A stretch of DNA of 21,777 bases. Source: UBA4823 sp034436035. Its GTDB lineage: Bacteria > Chloroflexota > Anaerolineae > Anaerolineales > UBA4823. Below the pieces are notes generated by a model. It searched no databases. It saw only the letters and a program-made list of their open reading frames with translations, and had not been told where the DNA came from. Of this stretch, positions 1-7,017 are shown piece by piece. Made by a program: the position numbers and the translations under genes. The DNA is taken from the NCBI GenBank assembly GCA_034436035.1, contig DAOTVW010000373.1, forward strand, positions 1 through 21,777, in the 5' to 3' direction. Within the stretch, counting starts at the first letter, position 1. Each line of letters begins with the position of its first letter.

Positions 1-594
1 GATCTAAAAGGGAAAAAGATCGGTCTGCCTGGTTTGTTCGGGGCAAGCTATATTGGCTTACGCGCCTTGCTCAATGCCGGCGGGTTATCTGAAGCAGATG
101 TAACATTAGATTCCATCGGTTATAACCAGGTAGAGGCATTAGTCTCTGGACAAGACCAGGCGGTGGTTATTTATGTCAATAACGAACCAATTCAATTGAA
201 GGCAAAAGGATACGAAGTGAATGTTTTACGTGTTGCGGATTACGTCCAATTGGCATCGAACGGTTTATTGACCAATGAACAAACGATTACCAATAACCCA
301 AAACTGGTGGAAGGAATGAATCGGGCTTTTTTGCGGGGAATTGCTTTTGTTCTGGCAAAACCAGACGATGCGTATCAAATTTGCACCAATTATGTAGAGG
401 GATTAGCCCAAAGCGATGAGCGTGTGCAACGCGAAATTCTGCGTGCTTCGATGGAATTCTGGCGTTCTAACCAACCTGGCATATCCAACCCACAGGCATG
501 GGAAAATATGCAAAAAGTTTTATTAGATATGGGGCTGTTAACGCAGCCTTTGGATTTATCGAAAGCCTATACAAACCAGTTTGTTCACCCATGA
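1..594 (+). CDS. ABC transporter substrate-binding protein, NMT1/THI5-like (5' partial)
   Basis: The reading frame is open from the first base, so the gene begins upstream and only the C-terminal ~197 residues are present. The visible part opens with LKGKKIGLPGLFGASYIGLR, the typical second-lobe entry of NMT1/THI5-family periplasmic binding proteins (GKKIGxPG...). It continues with GYNQVEALVSGQDQAVVIYVNNEP, the usual ligand-cleft region, and a helical C-terminus. Family members capture pyrimidine thiamine precursors, riboflavin, sulfonates or similar small molecules outside the membrane; the ligand cannot be told from this fragment. The ABC ATPase 97 bases downstream is probably its partner. 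A TTG at 34 could be mistaken for a start, but homologous sequence lies before it. Family assignment is fairly sure; substrate is unknown. Confidence 0.82.
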   Translation, partial: DLKGKKIGLPGLFGASYIGLRALLNAGGLSEADVTLDSIGYNQVEALVSGQDQAVVIYVNNEPIQLKAKGYEVNVLRVADYVQLASNGLLTNEQTITNNPKLVEGMNRAFLRGIAFVLAKPDDAYQICTNYVEGLAQSDERVQREILRASMEFWRSNQPGISNPQAWENMQKVLLDMGLLTQPLDLSKAYTNQFVHP

Positions 595-691
595 TAATGA
601 AAGCATTGCCACTTTGTTGTTGCAGAATGGGATGGTTTCGGTGAAACTGATTGACCTAGGTAACAATATATAGGAACAAACGAAAAAGATT

Positions 692-1510
692 ATGGAACGA
701 CCAATCGAACTCAATCAAGACTTGTCATCGCAATCACAGGGTTCACCTTTATCTCTCACAAATCCTGTGATTGAAGTGCGACATTTAAGTGTTACCTTCC
801 CCAATGGCAATGGCGGCTTACGGGCGATTGAGGATGTCACTTTTAGCGTGCAGGAACAGGAATTTGTCTGTGTCCTTGGTCCTTCGGGGAGTGGAAAATC
901 TACCTTGCTAAGGATATTAGCAGGGTTAATCCACCCCACTCGCGGAGAAGTGTACTTTCAAGGTAATTTGCTCACTGAACCACGCCGCGAAATTGGGTTT
1001 GTCTTTCAAAAAGCGAACCTGATGCCGTGGCGCACCGTCTTACAAAATATTACCTTGCCATTGGAATTACAGGGCGTGTCAAAAAAAGAGGCGCGAGAGA
1101 AGGCGCAAGCGTTGATAATATTAGTAGGATTGGAAGGATTTGAAAACTCTTTGCCGCGCGATTTATCAGGTGGTATGGCGCAACGGGTCGCGATTGCGCG
1201 CGCACTGGTGCATGACCCACAAGTACTATTACTCGATGAGCCTTTTGGCGGATTAGACGCGTTAACCCGCGAGCGCATGGGCGATGAATTATTACGCATT
1301 TGGCAAGCGCGCCGAAAGACTGTGGTAATGGTTACCCACTCTATTTCGGAGGCGTTATTTTTATCCGATCGGGTGTTGGTGTTCACCCCGCGCCCTGGAA
1401 AGTTAAGACTGGATCTCCCCATTTATTTTCCGCGGCCGCGCCAAGATGAAATGCGTTATCTCCCCGCCTTTGGGGAACTGGCAAAGTGTTTACGCGCTGA
1501 AATAGGATAA
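692..1510 (+). CDS. ABC transporter ATP-binding protein, nitrate/sulfonate/thiamine-precursor class
   Basis: This is a complete 272-residue ABC ATPase that would energise uptake with the neighbouring substrate-binding protein. Visible motifs are Walker A GPSGSGKST (residues 63-71), Q-loop Gln106 in FVFQKANLMPW, signature LSGGM (158-162), Walker B LLLDEP (179-184), D-loop GGLD and H-loop His216 in VTHSISEA. The QKANLMPWRTVLQNI stretch and the VTHSISEALFLSDRVLVF ending are typical of the SsuB/TauB/ThiZ subgroup, which pairs with NMT1-like binding proteins. The permease that should complete the transporter is not between the two genes nor downstream, so it presumably lies upstream of the window. 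The ribosome-binding site before ATG 692 is weak (GAAAAAG). Substrate is uncertain. Confidence 0.9.
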   Translation: MERPIELNQDLSSQSQGSPLSLTNPVIEVRHLSVTFPNGNGGLRAIEDVTFSVQEQEFVCVLGPSGSGKSTLLRILAGLIHPTRGEVYFQGNLLTEPRREIGFVFQKANLMPWRTVLQNITLPLELQGVSKKEAREKAQALIILVGLEGFENSLPRDLSGGMAQRVAIARALVHDPQVLLLDEPFGGLDALTRERMGDELLRIWQARRKTVVMVTHSISEALFLSDRVLVFTPRPGKLRLDLPIYFPRPRQDEMRYLPAFGELAKCLRAEIG

Positions 1511-1579
1511 AAACAATCCTTTATAATTATTCTTTATATCGAGAATTCCTATCTCCTTCATACAAAACCCACAATAAAG

Positions 1580-1588
1580 TGGTATATT
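1580..1588 (+). promoter_or_regulatory. candidate extended -10 promoter of the ccm operon
   Basis: TGGTATATT reads as an extended -10 element (TG-N-TATATT). No good -35 hexamer is seen at the usual distance; TTCATA at 1558-1563 would give a 19-base spacer. Transcription would start near 1595, about 14 bases before the first ATG of the operon. The element sits in the 98-base gap after the ABC ATPase, where a new operon would be expected to begin. Sequence match only. Confidence 0.4.
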
Positions 1589-1608
1589 AAACACGTGAAA
1601 AAACGGGA

Positions 1609-2547
1609 ATGATGACAATCATGCGAGCATTCTTTTTTCGAGTAATGTTGATCTGCTTGTGGCTTGGCGCAGCAGCGTTTCAAACAGGAACGGCGATTGC
1701 GCAAGATTCACTCACCTTGCACGCGCTCGAAGTGGATCTATGGCCCGAATATGATCATCCTTCTGTTTTGGTGATTTACCATATCACTCTCGCGGCTGAT
1801 GTGAAATTACCCGTGGATCTGAAAATACATATCCCTACCAGCGCGGGTGAACCCAATGCTGTTGCCGTAAAAGAAGCCGATGGTGCTTTGTTAAAAATAG
1901 CCTATACTCGCACAGTGATGGGTGATTGGAGTGAAATCGCCTTCTCTGCCACCATGCCCCAAATTCAACTGGAGTATTATGATCCAAACTTGATAAAAAA
2001 TGGAGCACAGCGCAGTTTCACTTATCAATGGCCAGGCGATTATGCCATCGGTGATTTAATCATACAGGTGCAGCAACCTGTTGGGGCGAGTGAATTGACC
2101 ATCACGCCGAAAATGAATAAAACAGTCACCGGAAGTGATGGCTTGGTTTATTACAGCACCGAAGCAGGCGAACTGGATGCTGGCAAAAGTTTCAATGTTA
2201 ACCTGGAATACCAAAAGCAAACCGATGCCCTCAGCGCCGAAAGCCTTCAAGTTCAACCAAGCGTACCGATGGGTGGCATCACTGCAACCCGTCGGACTAT
2301 TATGAACTATTTGCCTTTCATTTTGGGTGCTCTAGGGCTATTGCTCATCTTTGGGGCAGCATTCTGGTGGTATTATCAAAGTGGACTGGTAAAAAAGAGT
2401 TCCAAAGAAGCTCATCGTCGCCGGAAGTTGGTCATTGCACCGGAAGAGGTGATACCGGAAGGATATGTCTATTGTCCTCACTGTGGAAAGCGAGCTCTCC
2501 CCGGCGATCGTTTTTGCCGGGCTTGTGGGACAAAGTTACGCATGTAA
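1609..2547 (+). CDS. membrane-anchored ectodomain protein with C-terminal zinc ribbon
   Basis: This 312-residue protein heads the Ccm operon. It has an N-terminal signal peptide (hydrophobic ~residues 6-24, likely cleavage near TAIA-Q at 31-32) and a beta-rich extracytoplasmic region (~35-205). A transmembrane helix follows (~234-256, NYLPFILGALGLLLIFG...), then a basic stop-transfer stretch. The cytoplasmic tail ends in a zinc ribbon: Cys289 and Cys292 in CPHCGK, Cys303 and Cys306 in CRACG. No enzyme motif is seen and I do not recognise a named family. Its ectodomain resembles the membrane-proximal part of the diheme lipoprotein at 7007-9010 in plan and short motifs. Position in the operon suggests an accessory role in haem or apocytochrome handling. 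The start is uncertain: ATGs at 1609, 1612 and 1621 are in frame and none has a well-spaced ribosome-binding site. Confidence 0.72.
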   Translation: MMTIMRAFFFRVMLICLWLGAAAFQTGTAIAQDSLTLHALEVDLWPEYDHPSVLVIYHITLAADVKLPVDLKIHIPTSAGEPNAVAVKEADGALLKIAYTRTVMGDWSEIAFSATMPQIQLEYYDPNLIKNGAQRSFTYQWPGDYAIGDLIIQVQQPVGASELTITPKMNKTVTGSDGLVYYSTEAGELDAGKSFNVNLEYQKQTDALSAESLQVQPSVPMGGITATRRTIMNYLPFILGALGLLLIFGAAFWWYYQSGLVKKSSKEAHRRRKLVIAPEEVIPEGYVYCPHCGKRALPGDRFCRACGTKLRM

Positions 2548-2620
2548 ATCTTGCATATAGCAGACACATTTTTTATTGGTATGAATCTGGGGAAACCAGA
2601 TCGATACTTGGAGGTATTAG

Positions 2621-3142
2621 ATGGAACAAACTGAAACGAATAAAGGCTTGCCAAAAAAGCAACCCAACCGCACCAAATTTTTAATTGGGGGTTTTCTCAT
2701 CATTGCGGCGATTGTTTATTTAATTGTCTCTTCAACTCAAGCCAACGCACAATATTTTATGACGGTTGAAGAATTAAAAGCCAAACAAAACCAGATTAGC
2801 GGACGTGATTTACGGGTTTCTGGTGCGGTCATTGGCGACACCATTCAATATGACCCGCAAACCCTAACATTAACTTTCGAGGTAGCCAATGTCCCCGGCG
2901 ATAATAAGGTAATCGAGGAAAAAGGCGGCTTAGCCGCTGTGCTCCATGCCGCAGTGAATGATCCTGCCCAACCAAGACTGAAGGTAGTTTACAATGGGGT
3001 AAAGCCGGATTTATTAAAGAATGAAGCGCAAGCGATCATGACCGGAAAATTAGGCGCTGATGGGGTCTTTTATGCGCAAGAACTGCTCTTGAAATGCCCA
3101 ACGAAATATGAAGAGGCATTGCCGCAGCAATCGGGTGGATAA
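2621..3142 (+). CDS. ccmE: cytochrome c maturation protein CcmE, Cys-type (CxxxY) haem chaperone
   Basis: CcmE takes haem from CcmC on the outer face of the membrane, holds it covalently and passes it to CcmF. The 173-residue protein has a single N-terminal anchor (~residues 20-38) and an OB-fold domain (~46-165). Recognisable strands include RVSGAVIGDTIQYDPQ, LTLTFEV and KVVYNGVKPDLLKNEAQAIM. The haem-attachment motif is C159-P-T-K-Y163: cysteine replaces the His of the HxxxY motif of proteobacterial CcmE. Such CxxxY proteins are known from archaea and Desulfovibrio. A strong ribosome-binding site (TTGGAGG) lies 7 bases before the ATG. Gene identity is secure from fold motifs and from ccmF immediately downstream. 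Confidence 0.93.
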   Translation: MEQTETNKGLPKKQPNRTKFLIGGFLIIAAIVYLIVSSTQANAQYFMTVEELKAKQNQISGRDLRVSGAVIGDTIQYDPQTLTLTFEVANVPGDNKVIEEKGGLAAVLHAAVNDPAQPRLKVVYNGVKPDLLKNEAQAIMTGKLGADGVFYAQELLLKCPTKYEEALPQQSGG

Positions 3143-3172
3143 TTTTAATCGGTTAGACGAACTGGAGTATTG

Positions 3173-5230
3173 ATGGTTGCAAATATTGGATACGGCGCTT
3201 TATGTATTACACTGGTCATTGCGGTGTATGGGATTGTTGCCGCGGTTTATGGAAGCCGTCGAAAATTGCCATATTGGGTAGATAGCGCCCGTAACGCGAT
3301 GCTGCTTACATTTCCGCTTTTAACCCTTTCTGTAATCAGTTTAGTGGTTTTGCTGGTCAACGGCAATTTCGAAGTGGATTATGTCGCTTCTGTTACCAGC
3401 AAGAGTATGCCTTTATATTTAAAAATCACCGCATTATGGGGTGGACAAGCGGGTTCACTTCTATTTTGGACCTGGGCGATGTCTGCCTTTGCTTCGGCGG
3501 TTACCTTACGAAATTGGGACCGCGATCGCGAGTTTCTCCCATGGGTGATTGTGGTTTCCTTGGTAACTATAACCTTTTTCTTAGGTTTGATTATCTTTGT
3601 TGAAAATCCATTTGCTCGTCTCTGGATTCTTGGGGAGACTGTGATCCTCAAATCCATGTTTCCGCCTGTTGGATCGGTCTTGTTCCTTCAACCTGATGGA
3701 CGGGGCTTGAATCCATTACTCCGTCACCCTGGGATGATCATTCATCCGCCCATGCTATATTTGGGATTTGTTGCTTTCGTCATCCCTTACGCGTTCGCAA
3801 TTGCAGCCCTGATTACCGGACGCACCGATGATCGTTGGATCCGTATAACTCGCCGCTGGACTTTGGTTGCCTGGTTATTTCTGTCGTTAGGTTTGCTGCT
3901 CGGTGGGCGGTGGGCGTATGACGTTTTAGGTTGGGGGGGCTATTGGGGTTGGGATCCGGTTGAGATTTCGGCGTTAATGCCCTGGCTAACGGGAACAGCC
4001 TTTTTGCACTCGGTTATGATTCAAGAAAAGCGCGGCATGCTCAAACACTGGAATATGTTGTTGATTATATTAACCTATGACTTGGTGATTTTTGGGACAT
4101 TTCTGACACGCTCGGGTATCTTGTCTTCGGTGCATGCCTTTGCGCAAAGTGCAATAGGACCTTTATTCTTCGGTTTTATTGGACTCACATTTGTGGTCTC
4201 ATTGTCTTTGTTGCTTCACCGCTGGAACGAATTAAAATCGGAAGCACACATGACCTCCTTGTTGTCACGGGAAGCACTCTTTCTATTAAATAATTTTTTG
4301 TTTTTGGGTATTTTGGTTGTTTGCTTTTGGGGAGTAATCTTTCCACTGCTATCAGAGTTGATTACCGGGCAAAAAGTGACGGTGGGACCACCGTTTTACC
4401 AGCGGGCAACCGCTCCTTTGTTTGCTGGTTTATTATTTTTAATGGGCATTGCTCCGCTTGCAGCGTGGCGACATTCTACCGTCCAAACTTTAGGCAAAGC
4501 GCTGTGGAAACCTGCGATTGTATCGTTACTAGGTCCTTTGCTGGCTGCCATTTTCGGTGTTCATGATTGGGCGGCTCTGCTTGGATTTTGGCTGGTTGCT
4601 TTTGTTGCTTCGGTGACAATCTATGAATATGGGCGAGCAGTCATTGCCCGCGCGCATAGTCGCTCGGAGCCCATCTGGCGCGCCTTTTGGGAATTGGCCG
4701 GACGCAACCGCCGCCGCTATGGTGGTTACATTATTCATCTGGGGGTTGTCTTGATGGGGCTGGGTATTATCGGTATGGAAATGTTCCAAACGGAAACCCA
4801 AGGGACAATTGGACAAGGTCAAGAAATCAAACTGGATCAATATACCATTCGTTATGATTCGATTGCTATCTTTGATACATCCGATGGCCGGAATGTGGCT
4901 AGAGCTGTGGTAAGTATTTATAAAGATGGGCAATATGTTGGCGAAGTACATCCGCGCCGGGATTATTATTATGAATCACAGCAACCAATGACGATCCCGG
5001 GTGTGCGCAGCACGATGGAAGATGATTTATATGTCCTTTTAGTTGATTGGAAACCGGTTTCATCAAGTATGGCGACATTTAAAATCTATCATAACCCATT
5101 GGTCAATTGGTTGTGGTTGGGCGGATTGGTGTTCATTTTTGGCACACTGGTGGCTGCCTGGCCCGATCGGGAAGGACAACCCGAAAGGGTCAAAAAGAAA
5201 AAAGAGAACCTGGTGCGTAGCAATGCATAA
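3173..5230 (+). CDS. ccmF: cytochrome c haem lyase subunit CcmF
   Basis: CcmF is the large polytopic membrane protein that receives haem from CcmE and joins it to the CxxCH cysteines of apocytochrome c. This 685-residue product has many hydrophobic helices and the diagnostic tryptophan-rich haem-handling motif WGGYWGWDPVE (residues 254-264). Conserved histidine segments are visible too (RHPGMIIHPPMLYLGF; AFLHSVMIQEKRGMLKHWN). A periplasmic domain follows, and a last helix (NWLWLGGLVFIFGTLVAAWPD) precedes a basic cytosolic tail. ATG 3173 is preferred over the adjoining TTG 3170 because GGAG at 3164-3167 is 5 bases from the ATG but only 2 from the TTG. It starts 30 bases after ccmE and is followed 15 bases later by ccmH. 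Confidence 0.96.
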   Translation: MVANIGYGALCITLVIAVYGIVAAVYGSRRKLPYWVDSARNAMLLTFPLLTLSVISLVVLLVNGNFEVDYVASVTSKSMPLYLKITALWGGQAGSLLFWTWAMSAFASAVTLRNWDRDREFLPWVIVVSLVTITFFLGLIIFVENPFARLWILGETVILKSMFPPVGSVLFLQPDGRGLNPLLRHPGMIIHPPMLYLGFVAFVIPYAFAIAALITGRTDDRWIRITRRWTLVAWLFLSLGLLLGGRWAYDVLGWGGYWGWDPVEISALMPWLTGTAFLHSVMIQEKRGMLKHWNMLLIILTYDLVIFGTFLTRSGILSSVHAFAQSAIGPLFFGFIGLTFVVSLSLLLHRWNELKSEAHMTSLLSREALFLLNNFLFLGILVVCFWGVIFPLLSELITGQKVTVGPPFYQRATAPLFAGLLFLMGIAPLAAWRHSTVQTLGKALWKPAIVSLLGPLLAAIFGVHDWAALLGFWLVAFVASVTIYEYGRAVIARAHSRSEPIWRAFWELAGRNRRRYGGYIIHLGVVLMGLGIIGMEMFQTETQGTIGQGQEIKLDQYTIRYDSIAIFDTSDGRNVARAVVSIYKDGQYVGEVHPRRDYYYESQQPMTIPGVRSTMEDDLYVLLVDWKPVSSSMATFKIYHNPLVNWLWLGGLVFIFGTLVAAWPDREGQPERVKKKKENLVRSNA

Positions 5231-5245
5231 ACAAGGCGAACCTAT

Positions 5246-5743
5246 ATGAAACATCGGAGTCGTATCTTCATTATCATTGTGCTGATCGGGTTGGTGCAAT
5301 TTTTTGCGCTACCGATGATCACCCTTGCTCAATCCGGGTCGAGCGGAACGATCACCGATGACCAGGTCAATGCGATTGCAAAAGAGTTATATTGCCCCGT
5401 CTGCGAGAACGTTCCGCTTGATGTCTGTGGCACCCAAGCTTGCGAGCAATGGCGGGAGTTAATCCGCCAAAAGCTCGCGGAGGGCTGGAGCGCTGCACAG
5501 ATCAAGCAATATTTTGTGGATCAATATGGCGATCGAGTATTAGCTACACCGCCAGTTCGTGGTTTTAACTGGTTGATTTACGTGCTGCCACCATTGATGA
5601 TCCTCGCTGGCGGGATCATTCTCTATCGTGCGTTGAAAAACTGGAAAACACCTGTTGCTGTCGAAACGAATGCGGTGGAAACCCCACCCCCTAATAAAGA
5701 GGATTATCTCACCCGCATTGAAGAGGAGCTGAAGAAACGTTAA
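5246..5743 (+). CDS. ccmH: CcmH-type thiol oxidoreductase (apocytochrome c reduction)
   Basis: CcmH keeps or presents the apocytochrome CxxCH thiols in reduced form for haem attachment. The 165-residue protein has an N-terminal signal or anchor (~residues 7-28) and the CcmH helical bundle with C50-P-V-C53. It continues as EQWRELIRQKLAEGWSAAQIKQYFVDQYGDRVLATPP, the family's hallmark ending, then a C-terminal transmembrane helix (~108-127). Two further cysteines, C61 and C66, lie in NVPLDVCGTQACEQW just after the redox pair; these are absent from the E. coli-type LRCxxC motif, but I recall them as common in Chloroflexota-type proteins. A short charged tail ends the protein, with no TPR (CcmI-type) domain. 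It is co-linear with ccmF and ccmG. Confidence 0.93.
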   Translation: MKHRSRIFIIIVLIGLVQFFALPMITLAQSGSSGTITDDQVNAIAKELYCPVCENVPLDVCGTQACEQWRELIRQKLAEGWSAAQIKQYFVDQYGDRVLATPPVRGFNWLIYVLPPLMILAGGIILYRALKNWKTPVAVETNAVETPPPNKEDYLTRIEEELKKR

Positions 5744-5910
5744 ATTATTTGCTGCGCATGATAAAGATTCGTGCAATGCTGCACTTGACGAACACGATTA
5801 GGCAGAAGTGACTTATCGGAAAAATTCCCAATCTTCTTCGGTACCTCTGGATACGGAACGGATTTTTGGAGTAAATAAATTTGCGTGAGTAAAGGAAGAA
5901 TAAAGTCAGA

Positions 5911-6477
5911 ATGGAAAATGACATCTCGGAAAACCAGCCGCCTTCTCCTAAGAAAAAGACAGCCTGGGGACGAATAATCGCCTGGACCGCATTAGTCATC
6001 TTTTTGCTCATGCTGGCTTTTGGTTTATTCCGCTCGCAGGAAGGCCCGGTGGGAATTGGCGATAAAACACCGAATTTTACCCTAACCACTTTTGATGGGG
6101 AGCAAATCCCACTTTCTAGTCTGAGGGGAAAGGTGGTGCTGATTAATTTTTGGGCATCCTGGTGCAGTCCATGTGAACAAGAGGCAGCGGAGCTGGAAAA
6201 AGCCTGGCAGGCTTATCAGCATTCCGGGAAAGTGATTTTCCTCGGCGTGGATTATGTTGATACCGAACCAGAAGCGCGCGCATATTTACAGAAATACGAT
6301 ATCAGTTACCCCAATGGGCCTGATTTAGGAACGCGCATTTCGCAAGCCTTTCGCATTCGCGGGGTTCCAGAAACGTATATCGTCGATCAGACTGGGATCA
6401 TTCAATTTGTACAGATCGGTCCATTTCGATCAAGCTCCCAAATTCAATCCGTGATCGATTCGTTGCTCCAGCCATAA
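5911..6477 (+). CDS. ccmG: CcmG/TlpA-like membrane-anchored thioredoxin
   Basis: This 188-residue thioredoxin-fold protein reduces CcmH or apocytochrome thiols outside the membrane. It has an N-terminal anchor (~residues 21-40) and then a TlpA/ResA-like domain opening with GDKTPNFTLTTFDGEQIPLSSL. The active site is W84-C-S-P-C88 (NFWASWCSPCEQE) and the cis-proline is P153 in RGVPETYIVD. The 167-base gap after ccmH is the longest inside the operon; it shows no ORF worth calling and no good promoter, only a small stem (GTGCA-ATGC-TGCAC at 5771-5784). The purine-rich AAAGGAAG before the start is about 13 bases from the ATG, farther than usual. Could equally be named ResA or TlpA; the neighbours favour CcmG. 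Confidence 0.92.
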   Translation: MENDISENQPPSPKKKTAWGRIIAWTALVIFLLMLAFGLFRSQEGPVGIGDKTPNFTLTTFDGEQIPLSSLRGKVVLINFWASWCSPCEQEAAELEKAWQAYQHSGKVIFLGVDYVDTEPEARAYLQKYDISYPNGPDLGTRISQAFRIRGVPETYIVDQTGIIQFVQIGPFRSSSQIQSVIDSLLQP

Positions 6478-6486
6478 GGAAAAAAG

Positions 6487-7017
6487 ATGGATATTGGTTC
6501 AATTTTCTTGTTGCTTGGATTATTTATCTTAGTTGCGTTGTATATCACCCGCCCTTTCTTTGTCCGTCGGGCTATGCTGGTGACCAAAGAAGAACAAAAC
6601 CTCTCCGCTTTATTAGCGGAAAAAGAGCGTTTACTATCCGCCTTGCAAGAGTTAGACTTTGACTATACATTAGGGAAAATTCCTCCTGCGGATTACCCTG
6701 AACAGCGCCAGATTTTGTTAGCGGAAACAGTTCAAGTGATGAAACAGCTTGATGCTCTTAATCAATGGGAAACAGACAGCAGTGGAATCGAACAGATTGA
6801 ACAAACCTTGGCGGGTCGTGCTCCGGTTCGCCGGCCGGTCGTGAGCGATGCTGCTCCGGATGATGAATTAGAGGCATTGATTGCTGCTCGGCGGAGAGAT
6901 CGAATAGAAAAAGCAGCTGGATTTTGCCCGCAATGTGGAAAGCCAGTTCAACAATCGGATCGATTTTGCCCGAAGTGCGGCGCACCGCTACATAGAGAAG
7001 AAGAACATGAAGCATGA
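6487..7017 (+). CDS. CcmI-like membrane protein with C-terminal zinc ribbon
   Basis: This 176-residue protein has an N-terminal transmembrane helix (~residues 4-22) and then a coiled-coil-prone segment. The segment ALQELDFDYTLGKIPPADYPEQRQILL matches the LDxDxxxGxLxxxDYxxxR pattern of the N-terminal part of CcmI, the apocytochrome-binding Ccm subunit. There is no TPR domain. Instead the protein ends in a zinc ribbon with C-P-Q-C-G-K and C-P-K-C-G cysteine pairs, both followed by basic or polar residues. AAGGA is spaced 6 bases from the ATG, and the gene starts 9 bases after ccmG. Its last codons overlap the next gene by 11 bases, which suggests translational coupling. Function is inferred from the motif and place in the operon; annotation pipelines may only say zinc-ribbon protein. 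Confidence 0.8.
   Translation: MDIGSIFLLLGLFILVALYITRPFFVRRAMLVTKEEQNLSALLAEKERLLSALQELDFDYTLGKIPPADYPEQRQILLAETVQVMKQLDALNQWETDSSGIEQIEQTLAGRAPVRRPVVSDAAPDDELEALIAARRRDRIEKAAGFCPQCGKPVQQSDRFCPKCGAPLHREEEHEA

Noticed and set aside
594..691. Frameshifted extension of the substrate-binding protein or a small gene
   Set aside because: The only frame is 17 codons from 591 with no homology cue, and the protein ends naturally at TGA 592-594.
2586..2600. Small stem TCTGG-GGAAA-CCAGA before ccmE
   Set aside because: A 5-bp stem with no conserved context and no U-run; it resembles the gntR palindrome only in CTGG and CCAG.
2367..2684. 105-codon frame overlapping the zinc-ribbon gene and ccmE
   Set aside because: It is out of frame with two well-supported genes and encodes no plausible protein.
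4529..4951. 140-codon minus-strand frame inside ccmF
   Set aside because: Shadow of the ccmF coding strand; no start signal or domain.
5744..5910. Internal promoter or small gene between ccmH and ccmG
   Set aside because: TTGACG at 5785 has no -10 box at proper distance, and the 5-bp stem at 5771-5784 is too short to be more than chance.
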